A stretch of DNA of 64,000 nt from Gammaproteobacteria bacterium (GCA_027013145.1 JALUXX010000056.1:1-64000); one strand, 5' to 3'. Counted from the stretch's first letter, positions 31,246 to 41,354 are shown. The notes: generated by a model from the letters alone, not told the origin. Translations and numbers: made by a program.

Positions 31246-33498
31246 ATGACCACCTCGACTTCCGTGACCGACGCCGAAGGCTACGAGCGCGTTCCGCTCA
31301 AGGCCTTTACGGAGAAGGCCTATCTCGACTACTCGATGTACGTCATCCTGGACCGCGCCCTGCCGCACGTGGGCGACGGCCTCAAGCCCGTGCAGCGGCG
31401 CATCGTCTACGCGATGTCCGAACTGGGGCTCGACGCCGCGGCCAAGTACAAGAAGTCGGCGCGTACCGTGGGCGACGTCATCGGCAAATTCCATCCGCAC
31501 GGGGACGGCGCCTGCTACGAAGCGATGGTGCTGATGGCGCAACCCTTCGCCTATCGTTACCCGCTGATCGACGGGCAGGGCAACTGGGGTTCGGCGGACG
31601 ACCCCAAGTCGTTCGCGGCCATGCGCTACACGGAGGCGCGCCTCGCGCCCTACGCCGACGTGCTCCTCGCCGAATTGGGCGCGGGGACCGTGGACTGGGT
31701 CCCGAACTTCGACGGTACCCTCGACGAGCCGGTGATGCTGCCGGCGCGGCTGCCGAATGTGCTGCTCAACGGCGCCACCGGGATCGCCGTCGGCATGGCC
31801 ACCGACATCCCGCCGCACAATCTGCGCGAGGTGGCCAGCGCCTGCGTGCGCCTCCTCGAGGAGCCCAGGGCGACGGTCGAGCAGCTCTGCGAGCATATCC
31901 TCGGGCCGGATTTCCCGACGGAGGCCGAGATCGTCACCCCGCGCGAGGAGCTACTCGCGCTGTATCGCTCGGGGGTGGGGAGCGTGCGTGCGCGCGCGCG
32001 CTATGAGCGTGAGAACGGCGACATCGTGATCACGGCGCTCCCGTTCCAGGTCTCGGGCAGTCGCGTACTCGAACAGATCGCGGGGCAGATGCAGGCGCGC
32101 AAGCTGCCGATGGTCGAGGACCTGCGCGACGAGTCTGATCACGAGAATCCCACGCGGCTTGTGATCGTACCGCGCTCGGCCCGGGTCGACGCGGACGCGC
32201 TCATGGCCCACCTGTTCGCGACCACGGATCTGGAACGCAGCTACCGCGTCCAGTTGAACGTCATCGGACTCGACGCGCGCCCCCACGTGCGCGACCTGCG
32301 GACCCTGCTCGCCGAGTGGCTGGAGTTCCGCACCGCCACCGTGCGCCGGCGGCTCGAGTACCGCCTGGAGAAGGTGCGGCGCAGGTTGCATATTCTCGAG
32401 GGCCTGCTGACGGCATTCCTGAACATCGACGAGGTGATCGCGATCATCCGCCGCGAGGACCGGCCGAAACCGGTCCTCATGGAACGCTTCGGGCTCTCCG
32501 ACGTCCAGGCCGAGGCGATCCTGGAGCTGAAGCTGCGCCATCTCGCACGGCTGGAGGAGCAGCGTATCCGCGGCGAGCAGCGCGAACTCGACGCCGAGCG
32601 CGACGGCCTGGAAAAGACGCTCGCCTCCAGCCGCCGCCTGAAGACGCTCATCCGCAAGGAGATTCTGGCGGACGCCGAGCGTTATGGGGACGCGCGGCGT
32701 TCGCCGATCGTCGCGCGTGCCGCCGCGCGCGCCTTCGACGAGGCCGATCTGGTCCCGAGCGAGGCGGTTACGGTGATATTGTCCGAGCGCGGCTGGGTGC
32801 GCGCGGCGAAGGGACACGACATCGATCCGGCCGCCCTGAGCTACCGCTCCGGCGACGGTTTCCGAAGTGCCGCGCGCGGGCGCAGCAATCAGTCGGCGGT
32901 CTTCCTCGGCTCGACCGGGCGCAGCTTCGTCCTCCCCGCGCACGCACTGCCCTCCGCGCGGGGTCAGGGGGAGCCGCTCAGCGGACGCCTGAACCCGCCG
33001 GACGGGAGCACCTTCGCGGGCGTGCTGTTGGGCGAGCCCGAAGAGCACTGCCTGCTCGCGACCGACGCGGGCTACGGGTTCATCGCCCGCATCGCCGATC
33101 TGCTGACGCGCAACCGCGCCGGGAAGGCGGTGCTTTCCGTGCCGAAGGGCGCGTCGGTACTCGAGCCGCGGCCGGTCGCCGATCCCGGGAGCGCGCTCAT
33201 CGCCGCCGTCTCCAGCACCGGGCATCTGTTGGTGTTCCCTGCGGCCGAGTTGCCGCACATGGGCAAGGGCAAGGGCAGCAAGATTCTCGACATTCCCGCG
33301 GCGAAACGGGCGGCGGGAGAGGAGCGCATGGCGGGCGTGATCGCCATCGCGCCGGATAGGGCTCTCGTGCTGACCTGCGGGCGGCGCAGTCTCACGCTCA
33401 AGCCCGCCGATCTCGAACACTACCGCGGCGAGCGCGGCCGTCGGGGGCGCAAGCTCCCGCGCGGCTTTCAGCGCGTGGACGGGCTCGCCGCCGGCTGA
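31246..33498 (+). CDS. parC: DNA topoisomerase IV subunit A
   Basis: ParC is the cleavage-reunion subunit that partners ParE. The 750-residue protein has [44 protein letters not shown], and the DNA-linking tyrosine Y128 in [11 protein letters not shown] coiled-coil region follows and then the C-terminal beta-pinwheel. The GyrA-box found in gyrase A is not seen, consistent with ParC. The ATG at 31246 lies 35 bases after the parE stop; the longer frame from 30826 is within parE. Confidence 0.97.
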   Translation: MTTSTSVTDAEGYERVPLKAFTEKAYLDYSMYVILDRALPHVGDGLKPVQRRIVYAMSELGLDAAAKYKKSARTVGDVIGKFHPHGDGACYEAMVLMAQPFAYRYPLIDGQGNWGSADDPKSFAAMRYTEARLAPYADVLLAELGAGTVDWVPNFDGTLDEPVMLPARLPNVLLNGATGIAVGMATDIPPHNLREVASACVRLLEEPRATVEQLCEHILGPDFPTEAEIVTPREELLALYRSGVGSVRARARYERENGDIVITALPFQVSGSRVLEQIAGQMQARKLPMVEDLRDESDHENPTRLVIVPRSARVDADALMAHLFATTDLERSYRVQLNVIGLDARPHVRDLRTLLAEWLEFRTATVRRRLEYRLEKVRRRLHILEGLLTAFLNIDEVIAIIRREDRPKPVLMERFGLSDVQAEAILELKLRHLARLEEQRIRGEQRELDAERDGLEKTLASSRRLKTLIRKEILADAERYGDARRSPIVARAAARAFDEADLVPSEAVTVILSERGWVRAAKGHDIDPAALSYRSGDGFRSAARGRSNQSAVFLGSTGRSFVLPAHALPSARGQGEPLSGRLNPPDGSTFAGVLLGEPEEHCLLATDAGYGFIARIADLLTRNRAGKAVLSVPKGASVLEPRPVADPGSALIAAVSSTGHLLVFPAAELPHMGKGKGSKILDIPAAKRAAGEERMAGVIAIAPDRALVLTCGRRSLTLKPADLEHYRGERGRRGRKLPRGFQRVDGLAAG

Positions 33499-33545
33499 AC
33501 GCGAACGTCGGCGTGCGACGGCGCACGCCGGGCGCCCGGCCGCGG

Positions 33546-34670
33546 TCAGGGCGCGGGTTTGGTCGGCCCGGCCGGTTTCGGCACGGGCGGCTTCGCGGGG
33601 GCCTGTTCCTTGAGTTCGCGCAACTTGTCGAGGACGCGTTGCGCCCGTTTCACATTGGCCTGCGCCTGCGGCTGGTTCGGGTCCAGCGCGAGGACCGCCT
33701 CCCACGCGTCTTTGGCCTGGCGGATGTGCCCGCGCCGGTAGAGGCCGTTGCCCTGGTCGAGGAGCTGGCGGATGCGCGCCGCGACGGCCTCGTCGAGGGC
33801 CTCCTTCAGCGTGACCAGCTCGCGATTTCCGGGGGCGAGTTTCATCAGCCGCTTCAGATCGACCTGCGCCCGGTGCCAATCGCCCTCGGCGATCGCCTCC
33901 TGCACCTTGTCGTGCAGGCGCGTCTCGCGGCGGCGCAGCTCCGCCTCGCGGCTGCGCTGTCGGGCCCGCTCCTCCTCGCGCAGCTCCTGATCGCGGCGCG
34001 CGGCGAGCCGGGCGAGGGCCGCCTGTACCGGCGGGGTGTCCTCCAGCTTGCGCGACAGGGTCAGGCAGCGTCGGGCGTCCTCGAACTGCCCGTCGCGCAG
34101 GGCCTGCGAGCCCGCGCTCAACAACTCCTTGGCGACGTCCCGGCGTTCCCAGTCGAGCCGCGCCAGGCGCAGGCGATCGAGCAGCCCGAAGGAGGCGATC
34201 CGCCGCAGCTCCTCCCGCGCCGGGATGACCCGGCTGAGCCATTCCCCGCGTGCGATCAGCATCGTGCGCTCCAGCTCCCGCTCGCGGCGGACACGCCGCG
34301 CCTGCAGTTCGCGCAGCATCGCCTTCAGGTCGGTGGCGCCGGGATCGTGCTTCAAGGCGTCGCGCAGGATCTCCTCGGCGCGGTGCCAGTTCCCGCGCTG
34401 CTCCTGTTCCCCGGCCGCCGCCAGTCGCGCCGCGGCATAGCGCGCCGCCCGGGCGCGCACCTGCAGGCGCTTCGCGCGCAGGAGCGCGGCGTCGGGGGCG
34501 TCGGCGGGGATCCGCTGCAGGGCGGCGAGCGCCTCGCCGTAGTCGTCGTCCGCGACCATGCGATCGATATCGGCCGGCCCCGGTTGCGTCGTCCACGGGA
34601 GATATTGGGCGCACGCGCCCAGGAGCAGCGGCAGCAGCGCCGCGGCCGCCACGCGCGTCGCCCGACTCAT
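33546..34670 (-). CDS. TPR-like outer-membrane lipoprotein
   Basis: The 374-residue protein has a lipoprotein signal (lipobox LGAC, acylated C20) and then helical repeats that look like tetratricopeptide-type units: GNWHRAEEILRDALKHDPGATD, GDWHRAQVDLKRLMKLAPGNRE and GHIRQAKDAWEAVLALDPNQPQ. A charged, coiled-coil-prone stretch (AARRDQELREEERARQRSREAELRRRE region) lies between them, and the C-terminus is Pro/Lys-rich. Its start overlaps the cyclase stop upstream by four bases, so it is translationally coupled to a membrane adenylate cyclase. It may be an envelope scaffold or sensor for that enzyme; no direct functional motif is seen. Confidence 0.75.
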   Translation of the reverse strand: MSRATRVAAAALLPLLLGACAQYLPWTTQPGPADIDRMVADDDYGEALAALQRIPADAPDAALLRAKRLQVRARAARYAAARLAAAGEQEQRGNWHRAEEILRDALKHDPGATDLKAMLRELQARRVRRERELERTMLIARGEWLSRVIPAREELRRIASFGLLDRLRLARLDWERRDVAKELLSAGSQALRDGQFEDARRCLTLSRKLEDTPPVQAALARLAARRDQELREEERARQRSREAELRRRETRLHDKVQEAIAEGDWHRAQVDLKRLMKLAPGNRELVTLKEALDEAVAARIRQLLDQGNGLYRRGHIRQAKDAWEAVLALDPNQPQAQANVKRAQRVLDKLRELKEQAPAKPPVPKPAGPTKPAP

Positions 34671-36229
34671 GCCGGTGCCTCGAACGCCTCGCCCAGCAGG
34701 GAGTCGATGCGGCGGTCCATCGCCCGGCGGTAGCGGTGGGCGACGTCGACGACGCGATAGGTGCGCACGGGGCGCGAGATGCCGCGCAGGTGGATGGCCT
34801 GATGTTCGCGCACGCGCACGCGCTGGCGCACGTCCGGCTGGTCGAGCACCTCCTGGCTGACGACCGTGGTCCCGGGCTCGGCGACCGAGCAGAGCCGCGC
34901 GGCGAGGTTGACGGCGTCACCCACCACCGTGTACTGCATCCGCTCGCGCGTGCCGATGTTGCCCGCGAGCATCAGGCCGGTGTTCACCCCGATCCGCAGC
35001 CGGATCGGCGGCAGGCCGTGCGCGTCGCGACCGCGGTTCAGACGCTCCAGGAGGCGCTCCAGGGAGAGTGCGCAGCACAACGCCCGGAAGCCGTGCGTCG
35101 AGTCGTCCTCGGCCGTACCGAAAATCAGCATCGCGCAGTCGCCGATGTACTTGTCCACGCTGCCGCCGTAGATTTCGGCCGCGCGCCCGGTGTAGGAGTA
35201 GAACTCGTTGAGCAGTCCAGCGACTTCGTCCGGGCTCATGTGTTCGGAGAGCGCGGTGAAGCCGACGATGTCCGCGAACACCACGCTGGCGTGCACGCTC
35301 TTGCCGCCGAGCTTGACCTGCTCGAGGTCGGAGAGGACCGCCGTGGCCACGGAGGGCGGGACGTAGCGCCGGAAGACGCTCTCCACCTGTGCCTTCTGCA
35401 ACAGCCCCGCCGCCATCTTGTTGAAGGCGTCCATGAGGTGTCCGATCTCGTCGTGGCGACGCTCCTGGAAGCGGAAGTCGAACCGCCCCTGGCCCAGTGC
35501 GCGGCTGGCGTCCATCAGATTGATGATCGGGCGCGACAGCCGCCGGCCGAGGAGATAGGAAAGGACGACGCCTATGAGAATCATGAACAGCGTCGCCGCG
35601 ACGATGGCGCGCACGGACTCGTTGACGGCCTGCGTCATCGCCTCGCGGCTGAAGCTGATCAGCACGTAGCCGGCGACGACGCCCTTGAACCGCACCGGAC
35701 TGAGAAACGAGACGGCGTCCACGCCTCCGTGCGCGCCCGCCCAACGCCAGTCGAGTTCGTGCGCCTTGCCGTCGAGGTAGGTGCCGACACGGCCGGCGAA
35801 CGGTGCGCCGGGCGTGAACGGGGTCACCCCGGCATGTGCCAGCACCTGGCCGACGTTGGAGAAGATCGCCGTACCGAGGACGTTGGGCCCGCTCGAGAGG
35901 TTGGTCGCCAGGACCTCCAGGCCGAGGGTGTCGTTGGCGAGCAGGGGTTCCTTGGCCGATTCCGCCATCTGGCGCACGACGGTGCGCCCGAAGCCTTCGA
36001 TCTGCGTGCGCAGCAGCCGCGACTGATTCCCGATGATGATCGAGCCCAGCAGTCCCATGCCGGCGGTGATCAGCAGCGCGATGACGAAGGCGAGCTTGTA
36101 GGCGATGGGCAGATGGCTCGGACGCAGGCGCGCGAGCCACGCGCGCCGCCCCGCGGGAGGCGGGGGGGAGAGGTCCGCCTCCGGTGCATCGAGTCGTGGC
36201 TTTCCCTGTGCCCCCCCGGGTTCCGACAT
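34667..36229 (-). CDS. Membrane-bound class III adenylate cyclase with HAMP domain
   Basis: The 520-residue protein has a membrane segment (YKLAFVIALLITAGMGLLGSIIIG), a periplasmic sensor domain of about 140 residues, a second membrane segment (IVAATLFMILIGVVLSYLLG), HAMP, and a C-terminal cyclase. Metal aspartates are visible in VVFADIVGFTALSE and VDKYIGDCAMLIFG; the Lys of VDKYIGD and the QYTVVGDAVNLAARL region agree with ATP rather than GTP as substrate. The start at 36229 (MSEPGGAQ) is preferred because upstream codons are not family-like. It is the first gene of a two-gene minus-strand operon with the TPR lipoprotein. It would convert an envelope signal into cAMP. A TATTCT -10 candidate precedes it. 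Confidence 0.88.
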   Translation of the reverse strand: MSEPGGAQGKPRLDAPEADLSPPPPAGRRAWLARLRPSHLPIAYKLAFVIALLITAGMGLLGSIIIGNQSRLLRTQIEGFGRTVVRQMAESAKEPLLANDTLGLEVLATNLSSGPNVLGTAIFSNVGQVLAHAGVTPFTPGAPFAGRVGTYLDGKAHELDWRWAGAHGGVDAVSFLSPVRFKGVVAGYVLISFSREAMTQAVNESVRAIVAATLFMILIGVVLSYLLGRRLSRPIINLMDASRALGQGRFDFRFQERRHDEIGHLMDAFNKMAAGLLQKAQVESVFRRYVPPSVATAVLSDLEQVKLGGKSVHASVVFADIVGFTALSEHMSPDEVAGLLNEFYSYTGRAAEIYGGSVDKYIGDCAMLIFGTAEDDSTHGFRALCCALSLERLLERLNRGRDAHGLPPIRLRIGVNTGLMLAGNIGTRERMQYTVVGDAVNLAARLCSVAEPGTTVVSQEVLDQPDVRQRVRVREHQAIHLRGISRPVRTYRVVDVAHRYRRAMDRRIDSLLGEAFEAPA

Positions 36230-36285
36230 CGGTCGTCCACCTCTCGCACGGCTGCGGCGGCGCGCCGAGCCCGTGCAGACCCCAA

Positions 36286-36291
36286 AGAATA
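36286..36291 (-). promoter_or_regulatory. Candidate -10 box for the adenylate cyclase operon
   Basis: On the minus strand the bases read TATTCT (extended TGATATTCT), 57 bases before the cyclase ATG. It is the main AT-rich hexamer in the divergent cyclase-htpX region. No clear -35 was found. Confidence 0.4.
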
Positions 36292-36326
36292 TCATGGGGC
36301 CCCGCGGCCGACCGATAGGCGACCCC

Positions 36327-36354
36327 TTGATTGCGCGCGCGGCGGCCCTATGAT
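36327..36354 (+). promoter_or_regulatory. Predicted promoter for htpX
   Basis: TTGATT (36327-36332) and TATGAT (36349-36354), separated by 16 bases, make a good vegetative-type promoter. A start near 36361 leaves a leader of about 32 bases containing the GAGG ribosome site before ATG 36393. Confidence 0.65.
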
Positions 36355-36392
36355 GAGCCGAAACCGTCGCGGCGGCCGCACGAGGTCCGAGG

Positions 36393-37292
36393 ATGAAGCG
36401 TATCTTTCTGTTTGTTCTAACAAATATCGCCGTTCTGGTGGTGCTGAGCGTGGTCCTGCGGTTGCTCGGGGTGGACCGGCTGCTGAACGCGCAGGGGACC
36501 GGGCTCGACTACCAGGCCCTGCTCGTTTTCGCGGGCGTGTTCGGCATGGGCGGGGCGTTCATCTCCCTGGCCATGTCCAAGTGGACCGCCAAACGCATGA
36601 CGGGCGCGCGTGTCATCGATCCGCCGCGTACGCCGGCCGAGGCCTGGCTCGTCGACACCGTGCGCCGCCTGGCGCGCGAGGCCGGGATCGGGATGCCGGA
36701 GGTGGCGATCTACGATGCGCCCGACATGAACGCGTTCGCTACGGGCATGCGCCGCGACGACGCACTGGTCGCCGTCAGCACGGGTCTGCTGCTCGGTATG
36801 CAGCGCGACGAGATCGAGGCGGTCCTGGGGCACGAGATCAGCCACGTGGCCAACGGGGACATGGTGACGCTCGCGCTCATCCAGGGCGTGGTGAACACCT
36901 TTGTGATCTTCCTGTCGCGCGTGATCGGCGACCTCGTCGACCGCACCGTATTCCGGGTCGAGCGCGGCCACGGCCCGGCCTACTGGATCACCGCGATCGC
37001 GGCGGAACTCGTCCTCGGTATCCTGGCGAGCCTGATCGTGTTCTGGTTCTCGCGCCGGCGCGAGTTTCGCGCCGACGCCGGCGGCGCGCGCCTCGCCGGG
37101 CGTGCGAACATGATCGCGGCCCTCGAGCGGTTGCGCGGCGGGCTGGAACACGAGCACCTGCCCGACCGGATCGCCGCCTTCGGCATCTCCGGGCGGGTCG
37201 GCGGGGGGATCGCCCGCTGGTTCATGACCCATCCCCCGATCGAGGAACGGATCGCGGCCCTCCAGGCCGGAGGCCTTTCCGGCGAGTCGTGA
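36393..37292 (+). CDS. htpX: Membrane zinc metalloprotease HtpX
   Basis: HtpX is an inner-membrane quality-control protease that, with FtsH, removes damaged membrane proteins. The 299-residue protein has two N-terminal membrane segments, the zinc motif HEISH at 147-151, a third and fourth hydrophobic stretch, and the third zinc ligand in [12 protein letters not shown]. The SKWTAKRM and [22 protein letters not shown] motifs are typical. It has its own promoter. Confidence 0.96.
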   Translation: MKRIFLFVLTNIAVLVVLSVVLRLLGVDRLLNAQGTGLDYQALLVFAGVFGMGGAFISLAMSKWTAKRMTGARVIDPPRTPAEAWLVDTVRRLAREAGIGMPEVAIYDAPDMNAFATGMRRDDALVAVSTGLLLGMQRDEIEAVLGHEISHVANGDMVTLALIQGVVNTFVIFLSRVIGDLVDRTVFRVERGHGPAYWITAIAAELVLGILASLIVFWFSRRREFRADAGGARLAGRANMIAALERLRGGLEHEHLPDRIAAFGISGRVGGGIARWFMTHPPIEERIAALQAGGLSGES

Positions 37293-37351
37293 CGCCGCCG
37301 GGGCAGGGGTCTTCCCCGCGGGGCCCCGCGGCGTTCCCGCCGCCACCGCGC

Positions 37352-37380
37352 CGGACACGCCGCGCCCGAGCCGGTACAAT
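37352..37380 (+). promoter_or_regulatory. Predicted promoter for the DUF1015 gene
   Basis: CGGACA (37352-37357) and TACAAT (37375-37380) with a 17-base spacer precede the GTG start at 37419. Four of six -35 bases and five of six -10 bases match consensus. Confidence 0.6.
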
Positions 37381-37418
37381 GGCGCGCCTGAATCCGGCCA
37401 CCACAAGGATCTTCCGAC

Positions 37419-38642
37419 GTGCCCTTGATTCGACCGTTCCGCGGGTTGCGGCCGGCGCCGCAACGCGCCGCCGAGGTGATCGCCCCGCCCTACGACGTCC
37501 TCAGCCGGGAGGAGGCGTACGCCCTGGCCGCCGACCGGCCATGGAGTTTCCTGCATATCTCGCGCCCGGAGATCGACCTGGCGCCGGGGGTGGACCCCTA
37601 TGCCGCCGAGGTCTACGCCCGCGGTGCCGCGAACTTCGCGCATATGATCGAACAGGGGGTGCTGGTGCGCGATCCGTCGCCGCGCTACTACGTGTACCGC
37701 CTTCAAATGGGCGCCCACACGCAGACCGGCCTGGTCGTCACCGCTTCGGTCGCCGCCTATCGGGCCGGGCGCATCCGCCGCCACGAGTTCACCCGCCCCG
37801 AGAAGGAGGACGACCGCGTGCGCCAGATCGAGGCGCTCGGTGCCCAGACCGGACCGGTGCTGCTCGCCTACCGCGACGACCCGGACATCGACGCCGCGCT
37901 CGCGCAGATCGCGGCGGGGGCGCCGGAGGTCGACGTCGAAGGTCCCGGAGGCGTGCGCCACAGCGTCTGGCCGGTCGCCGACGCGCAGTGGTGCGCACGT
38001 GTCTCCGCGCGCTTCGAGGCGATGCCGAGACTCTACATCGCCGACGGGCACCATCGCTCCGCCGCCGCCGCGCGCGTCGCCGAGGCGCGCGGCGGGGACG
38101 ACTCGGCGCCGTACGCGTACTTTCTGGCGGTCGCGTTTCCCGCCGGCCAGATGCGGATCCTCGACTACAATCGCGTGGTCCGCGATCTGAACGGACTGTC
38201 GCCGGAGGCGTTGCTGGAGCGCCTGCGCGAGGCGTTCGCCGTGGAACCGGCGTCCGCACCGGTGGCGCCCGCGCGCCCCGGCGAGTTCGGCCTCTACGTC
38301 GCCGGGCGCTGGTGGCGGCTGTCACTGGATCCGGCCCGGATCCCCGACGATCCGGTCGCGCGTCTCGACGTCAGCCTCCTCACCGACCGGGTGTTGGCGC
38401 CCGTCCTCGGCATCGGCGACCTGCGCCGCGACCCGCGCATCGACTTCGTCGGCGGTATTCGCGGGCTCGGCGAACTCGAGCGGCGCGTCGACGGCGGCGG
38501 GGCGGCCGCCGCCTTTTCGCTGCGCCCCACGCCGATGCGTGACCTCATGGCGGTGGCCGACGCCGGGGAGGTGATGCCGCCCAAGTCCACCTGGTTCGAA
38601 CCCAAGCTCGCCGACGGCTTGGTGTCGCACGTCTTGGATTGA
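37419..38642 (+). CDS. DUF1015 family protein
   Basis: The 407-residue soluble protein is a full-length DUF1015 member: LIRPFRGLRPAPQRAAEVIAPPYDVL at the start, HEFTRPEKEDDR in the first third, the His-rich LYIADGHHRSAAAARVA in the middle and MPPKSTWFEPKLADGL at the end. The GHHR motif suggests a catalytic or nucleotide-binding site, but the biochemical activity is not established to my knowledge. Translation starts at GTG 37419, with AAGGA 10 bases upstream and a clear promoter. It is followed by REP-like elements. Confidence 0.88.
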   Translation: MPLIRPFRGLRPAPQRAAEVIAPPYDVLSREEAYALAADRPWSFLHISRPEIDLAPGVDPYAAEVYARGAANFAHMIEQGVLVRDPSPRYYVYRLQMGAHTQTGLVVTASVAAYRAGRIRRHEFTRPEKEDDRVRQIEALGAQTGPVLLAYRDDPDIDAALAQIAAGAPEVDVEGPGGVRHSVWPVADAQWCARVSARFEAMPRLYIADGHHRSAAAARVAEARGGDDSAPYAYFLAVAFPAGQMRILDYNRVVRDLNGLSPEALLERLREAFAVEPASAPVAPARPGEFGLYVAGRWWRLSLDPARIPDDPVARLDVSLLTDRVLAPVLGIGDLRRDPRIDFVGGIRGLGELERRVDGGGAAAAFSLRPTPMRDLMAVADAGEVMPPKSTWFEPKLADGLVSHVLD

Positions 38643-38645
38643 CGT

Positions 38646-38836
38646 CACGGGCCGGGAGGGCCCGCCCCATGGTCCCTCGACGGTGCCTCCGTAGGGCGGG
38701 CCTCGGCCCGCCGACGCGTTTGATCCAAACAACGTCCGATCGGCAGCGGCGTCGGCCGGGCAAGCCCGGCCCTACGGTACCCCCCATCCCCCGACCCGGG
38801 CACCCGTAGGGCGGGCCTTGGCCCGCCGACGTCGCC
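38646..38836. repeat. REP-like palindromes, cluster 4
   Basis: Between the DUF1015 gene and the convergent FimX-like gene lie a degraded leading unit near 38650 and two GTAG-headed hairpins (GTAGGGCGGGCCTCGGCCCG near 38692 and GTAGGGCGGGCCTTGGCCCG near 38805). A CCGGGCAAGCCCGGCCCTAC partner sits between them. Being in a convergent gap, they could act as a bidirectional terminator. Confidence 0.85.
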
Positions 38837-38864
38837 GGAACCAAAGGACGTCGCTCGAAGCGGA

Positions 38865-40949
38865 TCAGAGCACGCCTTCGCTGAAATCGTACGACAGGCT
38901 GACGTCGGGTTCCTGCAGGAAATAGCCCTGGATGTAATTGACGCCGCACTGCCACAGCACCGCCAGCGTGCCGGCGTCCTCGACGCGTTCCGCGATGGTG
39001 AGTTTGCCCATGGAATGGGCCATGTCGGTGAGCGATTTCACCGTCTCCTGACTCTCCTGGCTCTCCGCCAGGTCGCGCATGAAGGCGCCGTCGATCTTCA
39101 GGTAATCGGCGGGCAGGTGCTTCACCAGGTTGAAGGGGTTCAGGCCGCTGCCGAAGTGCTCGATCGCCAGACCGCAGTGCAACTCCTTGGTCCGTTTGAT
39201 CAGGGCCTTGGCCTGCTTGAGGTGCGTGACCGCCACCGACTCCGACACCTCCAGCACCAATGCGTCGCCTGGGAGCCGCCGCGCCTTGAGGGCCTCGCTG
39301 AGCCATTCGGCGAGTCCCGGGTCGACGATGGAGGTGGCCGACAGCTTGACGAAGAACCGCGTGCGCACGCCCGACTGCATCCGCTGCGCCAGGACGTCGA
39401 TTGCGTGTTCCAGCACCCAGCGATCGACGTCCCCCATCAGCCCGGCCTGCTCGGTCGGCCCGAGAAACTCCCCCGGGACCATCTCCCCGCCGTCCTCCGC
39501 CAGCATGCGCAGGAGGACCTCGTACATTTCGTTGGCGTCACCGTGGAGGCTCACGATGGGCTGGTAGACGAGCCGGAAGCGGTCGTGGCCGAGCGCCGTG
39601 CGGATGCGGTTGACCCACTGCTCGTGGCGATCCTTGGCGGAGGACTGCTCCGCGGCGCGGTCGAAGACCTCCACCCGGTTCCCGCCCGCCTTGCGGGCCT
39701 TCTCGCAGGCGAACTCCGCCTGGTTCAGGAGCTCCTGGACCTCCGTGGTCTCGGTGCCGATCCGCACGATCCCGATGCTGCAGGTGGCGGTGACGGAGGT
39801 CGTGCCGACCTCGGAGATGTGGTCGGCGACGGCCGCGCGCAGGGTCTCAGCCAGGGTCTCCGCCGCCCCGGCGTCGTCGGCCGGGACGATCAGGGAGAAG
39901 GTGTCGTCGCCGAAGCGGGCCAGGATCGCGTCCTCGCCGACGTGCCGTTCGAGCAGGCGTGCGAGATCGCCCAGCACGAGATCCCCCCCGGCGACCCCGA
40001 CGCGCTCCTTCATACCCTTGAAGTCGTCGAGCACGATATGCAGCAGGGCACTGTGCGCGCCGTCGGTCTCGGCACGCGTGAGCGCCGCGTTCAGGCTCTC
40101 CATGAGGCACTGGCGATTGAACAGGCCGGTCACCAGGTCCTTCATGCTCAACTGTTTGATCTTCTTTTCGAGTTCCGCCTGATCGACGCGGCTGCGGATG
40201 ACGATCTGCGTGCAGGGCTCGCCGTCGATGCTTGCGGGGGAACGTTCCATGGTGGCGTCGAAGGTGCTGCCGTCGGGCAGCAGGCCGCGCAGCTCGACCG
40301 CGTCCGTCCCCTCGCCCCCGCCGCCGTGCCCGCGGAGGAATTCCTTGAATTTCGCGTGGTCGTCGGGGGCGACCATGTCCATGATCGGCGTCCCTTCGAG
40401 TTCGTCCAATGCGCCGTACCCGAACAGTTCCAGATAGGCGCGGTTGGCGTAGACGTGCATGCCTTCGTGGACGTAGGCGATGGCGTCGCGCGAACTCTCG
40501 AGCAGCGCCTGACAGCGCTTCTGGCTCTCGCGCAGGGCCGCGTCGTTGCGGCGCAGTGCGCGTTGCGCCCGCACGCTCTCCATCTCGCGCGCGACCACGA
40601 GTTGCAGGTGGTCCGCCTGCGACTTGCTGACCAGATCGCGGGCCCCGGCGCGCAGCGCATCCACGACGTCGGTGCCGTCCACCTTGGTGGCCACCGCAAT
40701 CACGGGCACCGGGTTCCCGCTACGGCGCAGGCGTTCGACGAGTTCGGAGAGGGAGAGTCCGTCGACCTCGGTGGAACAGATCACCAGCTCCGGCGCCTGT
40801 TCCCGGAGCGCCGTATCCACGTCCTCGGCGTCCTCGGCATTGCGCGCGCGCACGGCGTAGCCGGCGTTGCGCAGCACGCTGGCGATGATCTCGGCGTCGT
40901 TCTGGGAGGACTCGACGATCAGCAGACGCAGTACGTTGTCCTTTTCCAC
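38865..40949 (-). CDS. fimX: FimX-like protein (degenerate REC-PAS-GGDEF-EAL)
   Basis: The 694-residue protein matches the architecture and length of Pseudomonas FimX, a c-di-GMP receptor that promotes type IV pilus assembly. A receiver-like domain (LRLLIVESSQNDAEI) lacks the phospho-acceptor Asp (LVICSTEVDG). A PAS domain follows (AIAYVHEGMHVYANRAYLELFGY). The GGDEF motif is GDDTF (about 346-350), so diguanylate cyclase activity should be lost. The EAL motif is EVL (477-479), and the usual DDFGTG is EHFGSG, so phosphodiesterase activity should also be lost while c-di-GMP binding can persist. The start is taken as GTG 40949, with GAGG about 10 bases upstream. The pilus protein FimV is also in this window. 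Confidence 0.85.
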   Translation of the reverse strand: MEKDNVLRLLIVESSQNDAEIIASVLRNAGYAVRARNAEDAEDVDTALREQAPELVICSTEVDGLSLSELVERLRRSGNPVPVIAVATKVDGTDVVDALRAGARDLVSKSQADHLQLVVAREMESVRAQRALRRNDAALRESQKRCQALLESSRDAIAYVHEGMHVYANRAYLELFGYGALDELEGTPIMDMVAPDDHAKFKEFLRGHGGGGEGTDAVELRGLLPDGSTFDATMERSPASIDGEPCTQIVIRSRVDQAELEKKIKQLSMKDLVTGLFNRQCLMESLNAALTRAETDGAHSALLHIVLDDFKGMKERVGVAGGDLVLGDLARLLERHVGEDAILARFGDDTFSLIVPADDAGAAETLAETLRAAVADHISEVGTTSVTATCSIGIVRIGTETTEVQELLNQAEFACEKARKAGGNRVEVFDRAAEQSSAKDRHEQWVNRIRTALGHDRFRLVYQPIVSLHGDANEMYEVLLRMLAEDGGEMVPGEFLGPTEQAGLMGDVDRWVLEHAIDVLAQRMQSGVRTRFFVKLSATSIVDPGLAEWLSEALKARRLPGDALVLEVSESVAVTHLKQAKALIKRTKELHCGLAIEHFGSGLNPFNLVKHLPADYLKIDGAFMRDLAESQESQETVKSLTDMAHSMGKLTIAERVEDAGTLAVLWQCGVNYIQGYFLQEPDVSLSYDFSEGVL

Positions 40950-41354
40950 CGGAAGTTTCCCTCGCCCGCATTGCTCACCGATGTCCCGCTGCGGCCCGCT
41001 GAGGCACGTGCCGGGACGGGGCCGCCGTCCCGCCCGCGCCGCGACACGGCGGCCGCTACGTCCTCGGCACGACGAACACCGAAGAGGAATGCGGGCCGAC
41101 CATGCGGTGCTCCGAGCGCCGGGGCGGCGTTTCCGGGCGCAACCTGCGGGTACCATCCGCGATCGCACCATCCCGCCGGTCACTGTGTCGGCGTCCGGCG
41201 GGGTTCCTTGAACCCTCCGCCCGACGCCGGCGGTTCCCCGCCCCGCGCTTTCCTGCTAGCATCGTCGGTGAGGCCGGGGGAGAGCATACCCGCCCGAGGG
41301 TCCCGGTGACCCGGATGGGCCGAGCGGCGTCGGGGTGGGCGCGGATCGCCGAGA
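40950..41354. other. Divergent intergenic region, no gene recognised
   Basis: This 405-base GC-rich region separates the FimX-like gene from the GNAT gene. The short open frames in it show no recognisable similarity. A TAGCAT hexamer at 41257-41262 within TTTCCTGCTAGCATCG is the best candidate -10 for the acetyltransferase gene. No other structure was noticed. Confidence 0.4.

Noticed and set aside
31951-34920. Long minus-strand open frame opposite parC
   Set aside because: It has no family motifs and a composition typical of antisense frames in high-GC DNA. The same applies to those at 2966-5203, 5857-7683, 52746-55514 and 57851-60841.
34250-38542. A 1430-codon plus-strand open frame
   Set aside because: It runs antisense to the cyclase and lipoprotein genes and out of frame through htpX and DUF1015, with low-complexity Arg/Ala/Pro content. 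It is a high-GC shadow frame.
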